This document shows, in pieces, positions 16,337 through 26,311 of a stretch of DNA of 64,000 nucleotides; within the stretch, counting starts at the first letter, position 1; each line of letters begins with the position of its first letter. A program made the translations under genes and the position numbers. Source of the DNA: Roseococcus pinisoli (GTDB lineage Bacteria > Pseudomonadota > Alphaproteobacteria > Acetobacterales > Acetobacteraceae); contig NZ_JAHCDA010000004.1 in NCBI RefSeq assembly GCF_018413645.1, forward strand, positions 434,001-498,000, in the 5' to 3' direction. The notes beneath the pieces are model-generated. The model saw nothing but the letters and a program-made list of their open reading frames with translations, was not told where the DNA came from and did no database searches.

Positions 16337-16816
16337 TTACGACAGGACGGACTTGCCGATGTCGTAAACGACGTGGCCCGTTGTCGTGGCGGCGAACTTG
16401 TCGTCGATGCTCAGGTACTCGCTGTCGATCTTCGCGAAGTTCAGGCTCAGGCTCTCCGAGGGGCGGTCGCCGCCCGAGGAGATGCTGTAGCCGGAGATCA
16501 GCGTGTCGGTCAGGATGTACTTCTGGAAGGCAACGTGCTTGCCGTTGTTGTCCGTCTGCGTCAGCTCGATCTTGACCTCGACCGCCTTGCCGCCGATCGC
16601 TTCCTTGAAGATCAGGGGCGAGGCCTTGTCCATCGTCTTGGTCAGCGTGATCTCGCTCACCGACGGGGCCGAGGCTTCGCGCTTGGAGCCACCGCCGACG
16701 CCCATGGAAATGCCGCGGCCGACGCCGAACTGGAAGCTCGAGATCTCGATCCAGTCCTTGTGGGTGACCTGGGTCGTCTCGCCCTTGACCGCACCGTACT
16801 TCAGGAAAATGGCCAT
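16337..16816 (-). CDS. hcp: T6SS tube protein Hcp (TssD)
   Basis: 159 residues. Hcp hexamers stack into the inner tube that is fired out of the cell. The ATG at 16816 has an excellent ribosome-binding site (GGAGAGAAG) and gives MAIFLKYGAVKGETT. Family motifs include WIEISSFQFGVGR and ASAPSVSEITLTKTMDKASPLIF, then a C-terminal YSISSGGDRPSESLSLNFAKIDSEY. It lies downstream of clpV on the same strand after 229 bases, enough for its own promoter. The size is that of an ordinary structural Hcp with no effector extension. Confidence 0.95.
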   Translation of the reverse strand: MAIFLKYGAVKGETTQVTHKDWIEISSFQFGVGRGISMGVGGGSKREASAPSVSEITLTKTMDKASPLIFKEAIGGKAVEVKIELTQTDNNGKHVAFQKYILTDTLISGYSISSGGDRPSESLSLNFAKIDSEYLSIDDKFAATTTGHVVYDIGKSVLS

Positions 16817-17045
16817 GTTCTCTTCTCTCCGTTGCCGCGCGCTAAGCCGATCCGAGCGCCGCGGCGGCGCCTTGGTCGGTTTGAACTGGCGGCGAGCCCA
16901 TCTCGCCACCTGGCAGGAACCCGCTTCCCCGGCCCACTCCGTGGTACCGATGCTTGCGGAAGCCTGAAACCCACCGTCGCAGCCTCACGCGAACCACCCC
17001 CGGCTGCAACGGCATATTCTTCGCGTTTGTCGCGTCGCCTCAGAC

Positions 17046-19679
17046 TTACGCCAGCGCGTAGCTGAAGGCTCCATCCTCGGTCAGGCCGACGCTCACCTTG
17101 CCGATGGGCTGGCCTTCCGAGAGGCGCTCCAGCACTCGGGCAGAGAGCTCCGGCAGAAGCGTGCGATTGAGGATGTTCTCGATGTTGCGCGCACCGCTCT
17201 CCACCTCGCGGCAGCGCTCCACGATCGCCTCGACGACGGTGGGATCCACCTCGAAGGAAGCGTCGTAGGATTCGCGCACGCGCTTGCCGATGCTGCGCAG
17301 CTTGAGGCCGATGATCTGCTTCAGCACGTGGTCCGCCAGCGGATAGTAGATCACCACGTTGCAGCGGCCGAGGAAGGCCGGCTTGAAGGACTTCAGCAGA
17401 TCCGGCCGCAGCGCCTCCGCCAGCGCCTCGGGCTCGGGCGAGGTCTCGGGATCGGCGCAGAGCTTGGCGATGGTGTCCGTGCCCGCGTTCGACGTCATGA
17501 TGATGACGCAGTTCTTGAAGTCGATGTCGCGGCCTTCGCCGTCCTTCATGTTCCCCTTGTCGAAGACCTGGTAGAACACGTCCTGGACGCCGGGATGCGC
17601 CTTCTCCATCTCGTCGAGCAGGATCACCGAATAGGGCCGCCGGCGCACCGCCTCGGTGAGCACGCCGCCCTCGCCGTAGCCGACGTAGCCGGGCGGGCTG
17701 CCCATCAGCGTCGCGACCTTATGCTCTTCCTTGAACTCGCTCATGTTGATGACGGTGAGGTTCTGCTCGCCGCCATAGAGCAGGTCCGCCACCGCCAGCG
17801 CCGTCTCGGTCTTACCGACGCCCGAGGTGCCGGCCATCATGAAGACGCCGATCGGCTTGCGCGGATCGGCGAGGCCGGCGCGGTTGGTGCGGATCGCCTG
17901 CGCGATGGCCGCGAGCGCATGGCTCTGGCCGACGACCCGCTCCTCCAGCTTCTCCTGGAGCTGCATGACGGCCTTGATCTCGTCGCCGGCCATGCGGCCC
18001 AGGGGGATGCCGGTCCAGGTCGCGACGACCTCGGCAACGGCCTGGCCGTCCACCACCGGATGCACCAGCGGCTCCTCACCCTGCAGCGCGCGGAGGTCGG
18101 CCGTGGCCTTGCCCAGCTCGGCGAGGGCCGCGACCGTGTCCTGGCCCTCCGCCGGATTCTCCAGCTTCTCGCGCAGCTCGCGGATCTGCGTGACGAAGGT
18201 CTTCTCCTGCTCCCAGCGCTCCTTCAGCGCGGCGAGCTCGGCCTCGACCTCTGCCTGCTCGATGACGAGCGCACCCGTGCGCTTGTCGTGATCGCCGCCC
18301 GTCGCGGCCTCGCGGCCGAGTGCCGACAGCTCCGTCGCGATGAGGGCGAGGCGGCGCGTGCGGTCCTCGATCGGCGCGGGGATCGCGGCCTGACTCATCG
18401 ACACGCGCGCGCAGGCGGTGTCGAGCAGCGAGACGCCCTTGTCGGGCAGCTGGCGCGCGGGGATGTAGCGGGCGGAGAGACGCACCGTCTCGGTCACCGC
18501 CTCGTCGAGGATGCGCACGCCGTGATGCTTCTCCAGCGTGGCGACGAGGCCGCGCAGCATGGCATTGGCCAGCGGCAGCGTCGGCTCCTCGACCTTCACG
18601 ACCTGGAAGCGGCGGGTGAGCGCGGCGTCCTTCTCGAAGTACTTCTTGTACTCGGCCCAGGTGGTGGCCGCCACGCAGCGCATCTCACCGCGCGCAAGCG
18701 CGGGCTTCAGCAGGTTGGCCGCATCGTTCTGGCCGGCCTGGCCGCCGGCGCCGATCAGCGTATGCGCCTCGTCGATGAACATGATGACGGGCTGCGGCGA
18801 GGACTTTGCCGCGTCGATCACGCCCTTCAGGCGGTTCTCGAACTCGCCCTTCATGCCCGCACCGGCCTGCAGCATGCCAAGGTCGAGCGACATCAGCTTC
18901 ACCTTCGCGAGAGCTTCCGGCACATCGCCCGACGCGATGCGCAGCGCGAGGCCCTCGACCACGGCCGTCTTGCCGACGCCGGCCTCGCCCGTGAGGATCG
19001 GGTTGTTCTGGCGACGGCGCGTCAGGATGTCGATCATCTGCCGGATCTCGGCATCACGGCCGAGAATCGGGTCGATCTTGCCGGCCTTGGCCTGCGCGGT
19101 GAGGTCCGTGCAGAACTGGTCGAGCGGGCCGCCGGAGCGCGGGGTGCCCTCGGCCGGCGCGCCGCTGGCGCCCGGAGGCGCAGCGATGGAGGCCTGCGCC
19201 TCCTCCTCGCTGCCCTTGGTGAGCGCGTCGAGGTTCTTGCGCAGCGCATCGGTCGGGATGTTGAGCAGCGTCGGCGCGCTGTCCTTCACCGTGCGGGCCA
19301 GCGTCTCGTCGCTGATCAGCGCGGCCAGCATGTGGCCGGTGCGGATCTTGCCCTGGTTCGCTTCGAGGCTCGCGATCATCCAGGCTTCGCGCAGCCAGGT
19401 CACGATGTCGGGGGAGAGGCCGGGCGCGCGGGCATTGCCCGTCCGCATCTTGTCGAGCGCGCGGGTGAGCTCGGAGAGGACGCGACCGACATCGATGCCG
19501 GCCTGCTTGAGGATCATCGAGACGTCGGATCCCGGTGTCTCGATCAGTTTCATGAGGAGATGCTCGATCTCCACATTATAGTGAGTGCGGGAGAGCGTGA
19601 GCCCGGCCGCGGATTCAAGCTGCCGGCGGCCCAGCTCCGTCATGCGGGCCACCAGGGACTTCAAGTCGATCGCTACCAT
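17046..19679 (-). CDS. clpV: T6SS sheath-recycling ATPase ClpV (TssH)
   Basis: 877 residues. ClpV unfolds contracted TssB/TssC sheath for re-use. An N-terminal Clp-N domain (ESAAGLTLSRTHYNVEIEHLL) is followed by two AAA+ modules: Walker A1 GEAGVGKT with Lys237 and Walker A2 GTSGVGKT with Lys623, plus Walker B motifs MFIDEAHTLIGAG and ILLDEMEKAHPGV. The coiled-coil middle domain lies between them. It is transcribed divergently from tssA across 237 bases, so two promoters are expected there, but none could be assigned confidently. It is distinguished from ClpB by the T6SS context and its N-terminal sequence. Confidence 0.95.
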   Translation of the reverse strand: MVAIDLKSLVARMTELGRRQLESAAGLTLSRTHYNVEIEHLLMKLIETPGSDVSMILKQAGIDVGRVLSELTRALDKMRTGNARAPGLSPDIVTWLREAWMIASLEANQGKIRTGHMLAALISDETLARTVKDSAPTLLNIPTDALRKNLDALTKGSEEEAQASIAAPPGASGAPAEGTPRSGGPLDQFCTDLTAQAKAGKIDPILGRDAEIRQMIDILTRRRQNNPILTGEAGVGKTAVVEGLALRIASGDVPEALAKVKLMSLDLGMLQAGAGMKGEFENRLKGVIDAAKSSPQPVIMFIDEAHTLIGAGGQAGQNDAANLLKPALARGEMRCVAATTWAEYKKYFEKDAALTRRFQVVKVEEPTLPLANAMLRGLVATLEKHHGVRILDEAVTETVRLSARYIPARQLPDKGVSLLDTACARVSMSQAAIPAPIEDRTRRLALIATELSALGREAATGGDHDKRTGALVIEQAEVEAELAALKERWEQEKTFVTQIRELREKLENPAEGQDTVAALAELGKATADLRALQGEEPLVHPVVDGQAVAEVVATWTGIPLGRMAGDEIKAVMQLQEKLEERVVGQSHALAAIAQAIRTNRAGLADPRKPIGVFMMAGTSGVGKTETALAVADLLYGGEQNLTVINMSEFKEEHKVATLMGSPPGYVGYGEGGVLTEAVRRRPYSVILLDEMEKAHPGVQDVFYQVFDKGNMKDGEGRDIDFKNCVIIMTSNAGTDTIAKLCADPETSPEPEALAEALRPDLLKSFKPAFLGRCNVVIYYPLADHVLKQIIGLKLRSIGKRVRESYDASFEVDPTVVEAIVERCREVESGARNIENILNRTLLPELSARVLERLSEGQPIGKVSVGLTEDGAFSYALA

Positions 19680-19916
19680 GGAACAGCCGTCTCCCTCGCC
19701 GCGCGTGCGACGTACCCTGCCAAGATGGGCGCGAAGCTAGGGTTCGTCCTCGCCGCCTGTCCAGGGAAGAACCGACGGTTCCGCCGCCCCGCGACACACA
19801 CGCGACACAACTGGGGAAGACAGCCTGCTAGCCGAGTGTTCCATGTCCGATTCTTCGTGCTCTATTCTGCCGTGGCGACGCCCGGCCGGCGCGCGCATGG
19901 GCAATAGGGGTTTCGG

Positions 19917-21062
19917 ATGGTCGACGACGTCGTGGATGTGGCTGCGCTCGTGGAGCCGCTCGGCAACGGCGATGGCGCCGGAGAGGATCTTCGCCAGGAC
20001 TATTCCCCGTCATCCATTTACCAGAAGCTGCGCGACGCCCGCGCCGAGGCCCGTGCCGAGGAGCGCGCGCGGGACAGCGATGGCGAGGGCGACGCCGGCC
20101 CCGCAGAAGGCTGGCGCGAGGTCCGCCGCCTCGCCGTCGAGGCGCTGAGCGGCAGTTCCAAGGATTTCGAGATCGCCGCCTGGCTGACCGAGGCGCTGGT
20201 CCGGCAGGAGGGGCTGGCCGGCCTCGCGGCCGGTGCCCGCGTGCTGGCCGGCCTGCTGGAGCAGCATTGGGATGCCGGCCACCCCCAGCCGGACGAGGAC
20301 GGGCTGGAAGGCCGGTCGGCGCCGCTGGGCGGCCTCGCCGGCGGCGATACCGACGGCACCGTGATGCAGGCGCTGCGCCGCGCGCCGCTCTTCCGCCGCC
20401 CCTCCGGCGAGGGCTTCAGCATCTATCAGTATGAGGCCTCGATCGACACGGCCGGCATCGCGGACGAGACCCGCCGCGAGCAGCGCTTCTCCCAGGGCGT
20501 CATCGCGCTGGAGACGGTCGAGACGGAGGCGAAGTTCGATCGGGCGGGCCTGCGAGCCACCGTCGCCCTCGCCAACGAGACCCGTGCCGCCTGGCAGCTC
20601 TTCCAGGACCAGATCGACGCGCGATTCGGCTATGACGCGCCGTCGACGCGCCGCGTGGCCGAGGTGCTCGAGCGCATGGCGGAGGCCGCGACCCTGCTCG
20701 GGGGTGCGGCGGAGGCGTCGCCTGAGGCGGCCTTCGTCGGCGAGGTCGCCGGCAGCGGCGAGACGGCGGCACCGGGCGCGGTGGCCACCGCGGGCGGTGG
20801 CGGCGTCGGCATGGTGATGCCCACCGCCTTCAACGTCGCCGGCCGCGAGCAGGCGCTGAAGGCGCTCGAGCAGCTGGCCGAGTTCTTCCAGAAGACGGAG
20901 CCGCAGTCCTTCCTGGCCTATACCCTGAACGACGCCGTTCGCCGCGGCCGGATGACCCTGCCCGAGCTCCTGGCGGAGGTCATGCAGGACGAAAGCGCCC
21001 GCACCGGGATGCTCATGGCCCTTGGCATCCGGCCGGAATCCATGGAGCCTTCCGAGTACTGA
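19917..21062 (+). CDS. tssA: T6SS protein TssA (ImpA family)
   Basis: 381 residues with the ImpA N-terminal region at about 10-150 (EPLGNGDGAGEDLRQDYSPSSIYQKLRDAR ... DFEIAAWLTEALVRQEGLAGLAAG). TssA primes baseplate and sheath assembly. The C-terminal half is Ala/Gly-rich then helical (REQALKALEQLAEFFQKTEPQSFLAYTL) with a typical end DESARTGMLMALGIRP. The ATG at 19917 follows a GGGG-type ribosome-binding site. It is the first plus-strand gene after the divergent region, and tssB starts 179 bases later behind its own candidate promoter. Confidence 0.92.
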   Translation: MVDDVVDVAALVEPLGNGDGAGEDLRQDYSPSSIYQKLRDARAEARAEERARDSDGEGDAGPAEGWREVRRLAVEALSGSSKDFEIAAWLTEALVRQEGLAGLAAGARVLAGLLEQHWDAGHPQPDEDGLEGRSAPLGGLAGGDTDGTVMQALRRAPLFRRPSGEGFSIYQYEASIDTAGIADETRREQRFSQGVIALETVETEAKFDRAGLRATVALANETRAAWQLFQDQIDARFGYDAPSTRRVAEVLERMAEAATLLGGAAEASPEAAFVGEVAGSGETAAPGAVATAGGGGVGMVMPTAFNVAGREQALKALEQLAEFFQKTEPQSFLAYTLNDAVRRGRMTLPELLAEVMQDESARTGMLMALGIRPESMEPSEY

Positions 21063-21126
21063 TCACGCCCCAGGTGTAGTTTTGTCGCGTGTGTCTCGCG
21101 CCCCTGCGAGCCCCCCATGCGCGTCA

Positions 21127-21156
21127 TTGACGCCCTCATTTCCAGTGGCATAGGCT
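21127..21156 (+). promoter_or_regulatory. Putative promoter for the tssB-tssG operon
   Basis: TTGACG at 21127-21132, an 18-base spacer, then TAGGCT at 21151-21156, about 85 bases before tssB. A GC hairpin (GGCGCC-GT-GGCGCC region, about 21214-21230) sits immediately before the GGGGGAG ribosome-binding site and might modulate its access. Confidence 0.45.
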
Positions 21157-21241
21157 CCGGCCAGGCGAGACCCGGGGCCGGGTCACATGCTCTGCGTTCT
21201 CGACAACCGGATGGCGGCGCCGTGGCGCCGGGGGAGATGCC

Positions 21242-21748
21242 ATGGCCAGCGTTCATGACAAACTGAATCGCGTGCGCAAGCCGCGCGTGCACATCACCTA
21301 TGAGGTCGAGACCGAGGGCGCCGCCATCGAGCGCGAGCTGCCTTTCATCGTCGGCGTCATGGGTGACTTCGCGGGCGACCCGACCGAGCCGCTGAAGCCG
21401 CTGGCCGAGCGCAAGTTCACGCAGATCGACCGCGACAACTTCAACGACGTCATGGCGCGTATCGCGCCGGGCCTCAACATGAAGGTCGAGAACACGCTCG
21501 CCGGCGACGGCAGCGAGATGGGCGTGAACCTGAAGTTCCGCCACATGGACGATTTCGAGCCGGCCAAGGTCGCCGAGCAGGTGCCCGCGCTCAAGGCGCT
21601 GCTGGACACCCGCTCCAAGCTGCGCGACCTCATGAGCAAGGTCGACAACTCCGAGAAGCTTGAGGAACTGCTGGACGAGGTCCTGCAGGACGAGGCGAAG
21701 CTGAAGCAGCTGTCCGACCAGCTCGGCCTCGGCCAGGCGGAGGGCTGA
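21242..21748 (+). CDS. tssB: T6SS contractile sheath small subunit TssB
   Basis: 168 residues. TssB pairs with TssC to form the contractile sheath. Signature regions are [13 protein letters not shown] and [14 protein letters not shown], then [22 protein letters not shown] strong GGGGGAG site precedes the ATG. The gene is 4 bases upstream of tssC. Length and motifs are standard, and the helical C-terminal part ([19 protein letters not shown]) is present. Confidence 0.96.
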   Translation: MASVHDKLNRVRKPRVHITYEVETEGAAIERELPFIVGVMGDFAGDPTEPLKPLAERKFTQIDRDNFNDVMARIAPGLNMKVENTLAGDGSEMGVNLKFRHMDDFEPAKVAEQVPALKALLDTRSKLRDLMSKVDNSEKLEELLDEVLQDEAKLKQLSDQLGLGQAEG

Positions 21749-21752
21749 GCGC

Positions 21753-23249
<1,497 letters not shown>

Positions 23250-23271
23250 TCAGGCGGGAAAGGGGCGAGAC

Positions 23272-24813
23272 ATGGCGGGGCTTGGCGCCATCTCGCCCGA
23301 AACACGAGTTGCCGATGCGGGTCTCCGCTCGGCAGCCCTTGCGGGGCGACACTTCTCCGCAGGGGCACCGGCGGCCGAAATGGCCGCCTTCCTCACCGAA
23401 AGCGATCCCGGCACCATCCTGCGCAGCTGGATGGGCCGAGAGCGCCTGCGCGCCATCGCCACTTCCGGAAAGAGCCGCAAGGCCATCCTGGAGGAAGCGC
23501 TGGACCGCGATATCGCGGCCCTCGATGCCGCCATCTCCCGCCAGCTTGACGCCGTCCTGCACCAGCCCCGGCTGAAGCGGCTCGAAGGCTCGTGGCGCGG
23601 CCTGCAATGGCTCGTCGAAGGCTTCGTGCAGGACCGCCTGGTGAAGGTCCGTCTCCTCACCGCCCGTTGGCAGGAGCTCGCGCGGGACCTGGAGCGCGCG
23701 GCCGAGTTCGACCAGTCGGCCCTCTTCCGCCTCGTCTACGAGGACGAGTTCGGCTCGCCCGGCGGCGAGCCCTACGGCATGCTGGCCGCCGATTTCGAGA
23801 TCCGCCCCGGCCCTGGGCCCGGCCATCCGGTGGACGATGTGCGCGTGCTCGATCAGCTCGCCGCCGTGGGGGCCGCCGCCTTCTGCCCGATCGTGATGCC
23901 GGCCTCCCCCGCGCTGGTCGGGCTCGATTCCTGGCACGACCTCAGCACCACCACCTCGATCGCGGACATCCTCCGCGCGCCCGAGCGCACGCGCTGGCGC
24001 AGCCTGGCCACGCGCGACGACACGCGCTTCCTCGCCCTGGTCCTGCCGCGCACGCTCGGCCGCCCGGCCTGGCGCGATCAGGGCAACCGCGCCGATCGCT
24101 TCCGCTATCGCGAGAAGGCAGGCGCGCCGGACGAACGGGTCTGGACCACGCCGGTCTACGCCTTCGCCTCCGTCGCCGCCCGCGCCTTCGCCCGCTACCG
24201 CTGGCCCGCCGAGATCCGCGGCACGGAGCCGGGCTGGGACGCGCAGGGCGGCGTGGTCGAGAGCCTGGTGCATGAGCGTTTCCGCGCCGATCCGCCGGGC
24301 CCGCCGCCCCGCCCGCCGCTCGAGGTCGCGCTCACCGACGACCAGGAGCGCGAGGCCGCCGATGGCGGCATGATCGCCTTCTGCGGTCTCGAATCCCTGC
24401 CGGAAGCCTCCTTCGGCGCGGTGCCCAGCCTGCACAAGCCGCCGCGCATGACCACGCAGGTGGCCGATGCGAACCAGCGCATCTCTGCCCAGATCAACAG
24501 CGTGCTCTGCGTCTCGCGCTTCGCGCATATCGTGAAGCTGATGGGCCGCGACATGGTGGGCAGCTTCATGGCGGCGGACGAGGTCGAGCTCCGCCTGCAG
24601 CAATGGCTGAACAAGCATGTCACCGGCCTCGCGGGCGGGAGCGAGGCCGCGGCCCGCTATCCCCTGCGGGATGCGCGCGTCGAAGTCCGGGACCGGCCGG
24701 GACGGCCGGGCTCCTACGGCTGCACCATTCATCTGCAGCCGCATTATCAGCTGGACGAGGTGGGTGCCTCCTTCCGGCTCGTGACAGACCTCGCCGCGCC
24801 CCGCGCGGCCTGA
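23272..24813 (+). CDS. impD: Second TssC-like protein (ImpD-type)
   Basis: 513 residues, clearly homologous to the preceding TssC: KRLEGSWRGLQWLV, YEDEFGSPGGEPYGMLAADF, CVSRFAHIVKLMGRDMVGSFM and YQLDEVGASFRL align directly. It has its own N-terminal extension (about 60 residues) and has lost similarity in the middle. Family knowledge: imp-type alphaproteobacterial clusters carry such a second EvpB-family gene (ImpD). Whether it builds sheath, caps it or interacts with the baseplate cannot be told from sequence. It is co-oriented and closely spaced with tssC and tagJ. Confidence 0.88.
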   Translation: MAGLGAISPETRVADAGLRSAALAGRHFSAGAPAAEMAAFLTESDPGTILRSWMGRERLRAIATSGKSRKAILEEALDRDIAALDAAISRQLDAVLHQPRLKRLEGSWRGLQWLVEGFVQDRLVKVRLLTARWQELARDLERAAEFDQSALFRLVYEDEFGSPGGEPYGMLAADFEIRPGPGPGHPVDDVRVLDQLAAVGAAAFCPIVMPASPALVGLDSWHDLSTTTSIADILRAPERTRWRSLATRDDTRFLALVLPRTLGRPAWRDQGNRADRFRYREKAGAPDERVWTTPVYAFASVAARAFARYRWPAEIRGTEPGWDAQGGVVESLVHERFRADPPGPPPRPPLEVALTDDQEREAADGGMIAFCGLESLPEASFGAVPSLHKPPRMTTQVADANQRISAQINSVLCVSRFAHIVKLMGRDMVGSFMAADEVELRLQQWLNKHVTGLAGGSEAAARYPLRDARVEVRDRPGRPGSYGCTIHLQPHYQLDEVGASFRLVTDLAAPRAA

Positions 24814-24833
24814 CAGCAAAGGGAAACGGGTTC

Positions 24834-25634
24834 ATGGCCACTGCAGGCGAAGCGTTCAAGGCGGGTGATCTGGCGGCAGCGGTCGCGGCCGCACAGGCGG
24901 CGGTGAAGGCCGCGCCCCGCGATTCCGGGGCGCGCTGGCTCCTGGCCGAGCTGATGCTCTTCGCCGGCGATGCCGAGCGCGCCGACCGCATGCTCGATGC
25001 CGCCGTGCTGGACGAGCCCTCGCCCGCGGTGCTGGAGTTCCGCAAGCTGCTGCGGGCCGAGGTCGTGCGTCAGCAGGTCTGGAACGAGGCGCGCGCGCCG
25101 AAGTTCTCCGCCGACGACGCGACCGACGCGCAATCCGCCGTCATCCGCGCCTCCGTCCTCGCCCGCTCGGGCGCGGTGGAGGAGGCCGTGGCCGAGGCAA
25201 ATGCCGCCGAGGAGGCGCGCCCCAAGATCTCCGGCGAGGCCGACCTGGCCGACGGCACCACCATCAAGTTCGACGACTTCCGCGATGCCGACGACCTGCT
25301 GGCGCCGATGGTCGAGGTGCTGACCACCAATGGCGAGCACATCCTGGTGCCGGTGGAGCGCCTCGTCGCGCTCGACTTCGACGCGCCGCGCCGCCCGCGA
25401 GACCTCGCCTGGCGCCGCACCACCATCGAGCTGAAGGACGGCACGGAGGGCGTGGTCTACATGCCCTCCGTCTACGCCGCGCCGGCCGGCCAGCCGGACC
25501 CCGTGAAGCTCGGCCGCGTCACCGAATGGACCGAGGATGCGGGCCCCGTGCGCGGCCGCGGCCAGCGCCTGTTCCTCATCGGCGAGGAGGCGATCGCCCT
25601 CTCCGACCTCGCCGCGATCCGCTTCGCCCCATGA
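24834..25634 (+). CDS. tagJ: T6SS accessory protein TagJ/ImpE
   Basis: 266 residues from ATG 24834, preceded by AAAGGGAAA. The N-terminal half is helical and TPR-like (AGEAFKAGDLAAAVAAAQAAVKAAPRDSGARWLLAELMLFAGD). The C-terminal half is the ImpE domain (ILVPVERLVALDFDAPRRPRDLAWRRTTIELKDGTEGVVYMPSVY). TagJ binds the N-terminal region of TssB in some systems and modulates ClpV action on the sheath. It sits between impD and tssE in one operon, and its stop is 10 bases from the tssE start. Confidence 0.9.
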   Translation: MATAGEAFKAGDLAAAVAAAQAAVKAAPRDSGARWLLAELMLFAGDAERADRMLDAAVLDEPSPAVLEFRKLLRAEVVRQQVWNEARAPKFSADDATDAQSAVIRASVLARSGAVEEAVAEANAAEEARPKISGEADLADGTTIKFDDFRDADDLLAPMVEVLTTNGEHILVPVERLVALDFDAPRRPRDLAWRRTTIELKDGTEGVVYMPSVYAAPAGQPDPVKLGRVTEWTEDAGPVRGRGQRLFLIGEEAIALSDLAAIRFAP

Positions 25635-25644
25635 GCGGGATGCC

Positions 25645-26157
25645 ATGAGCGGGACGGGCGAGCGCAGTTCCGGTACGCGGCCGACGCAGCGCGTCCGGCT
25701 GCCGCTGCTCGACCGGCTCCTGGACGCCGATCCCGGCACACGGGAAGAGAAGCTGCCCACGCCCGCCGAGGCGCTGGACACGCTGCGCGCGGCCGTCCGG
25801 CGGGATCTGGAAGCGCTGCTCAACGCCCGCCGCCGCCGCTGGCCGCTTCCGCCGACCGCGCCGGAGCTGCTCGCCTCGCCGCTCGGCTATGGCATTCCCG
25901 ATGCGACCTCCGGCGCCTATGCCCTGCCGGAGCGCCGGGAAGGCCTGGCCCTGGAGGTCGAGCGCATCATCCGCCGCTTCGAGCCGCGCCTGCTCTCGGT
26001 GCGCGTTCAGCTTCGTGAATCCGGCAATGAGCTCGACCGGACCCTTCGTCTGAAAGTGGATGCCGTCCTGCGCACCGACCCCATTCCCGAGCCCATCAGC
26101 TTCGAGACGGTGATCGAGGCCGTGTCGCACGAAGTCATCGTGACGGAACGGGGCTAG
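25645..26157 (+). CDS. tssE: T6SS baseplate protein TssE (gp25-like)
   Basis: 170 residues of the gp25/W lysozyme-like fold that nucleates the baseplate. It shows RLPLLDRLLDADPGTR, then RRDLEALLNARRRRWPLP, YGIPDATS and the end FETVIEAVSHEVIV. The ATG at 25645 is used; the ATG at 25631 overlaps the tagJ stop in another frame. It is followed by a 154-base gap with a tandem repeat before tssF, the only sizeable gap inside the tssB-tssG run. Confidence 0.93.
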   Translation: MSGTGERSSGTRPTQRVRLPLLDRLLDADPGTREEKLPTPAEALDTLRAAVRRDLEALLNARRRRWPLPPTAPELLASPLGYGIPDATSGAYALPERREGLALEVERIIRRFEPRLLSVRVQLRESGNELDRTLRLKVDAVLRTDPIPEPISFETVIEAVSHEVIVTERG

Positions 26158-26218
26158 CGCGCATGCGGACTCTCTTCCTTTCCAATCCCGGGCTGCGGCG
26201 CGCCGGCGGCTTGCTTAC

Positions 26219-26306
26219 CCGGCCTGCCGATCCCTCCGCTTCGCTCCGGGGCAGGACGCGGGCTGGCCGGCCTGCCGATCCCTCCGCTTCGCTCCGGGGC
26301 AGGACG
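26219..26306 (+). repeat. Two-copy direct repeat between tssE and tssF
   Basis: A 40-base unit occurs at 26219-26258 and again, identical, at 26267-26306 (48-base period). Each unit contains CCTGCC and GGCAGG arms around a CTCCGCTTCGCTCCGG core, so each can form a hairpin. The second copy ends 5 bases before the tssF start and takes up the ribosome-binding-site region. Confidence 0.85.
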
Positions 26307-26311
26307 GCGCC

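Noticed and set aside
17328-19907. 859-codon frame antisense to clpV
   Set aside because: A shadow of a strongly conserved gene. The composition is Arg/Leu/His-rich with no domain pattern.
26219-26306. Direct repeat considered as an attachment site or insertion scar
   Set aside because: The copies are adjacent, with no integrase or transposase nearby and no inserted DNA between them.
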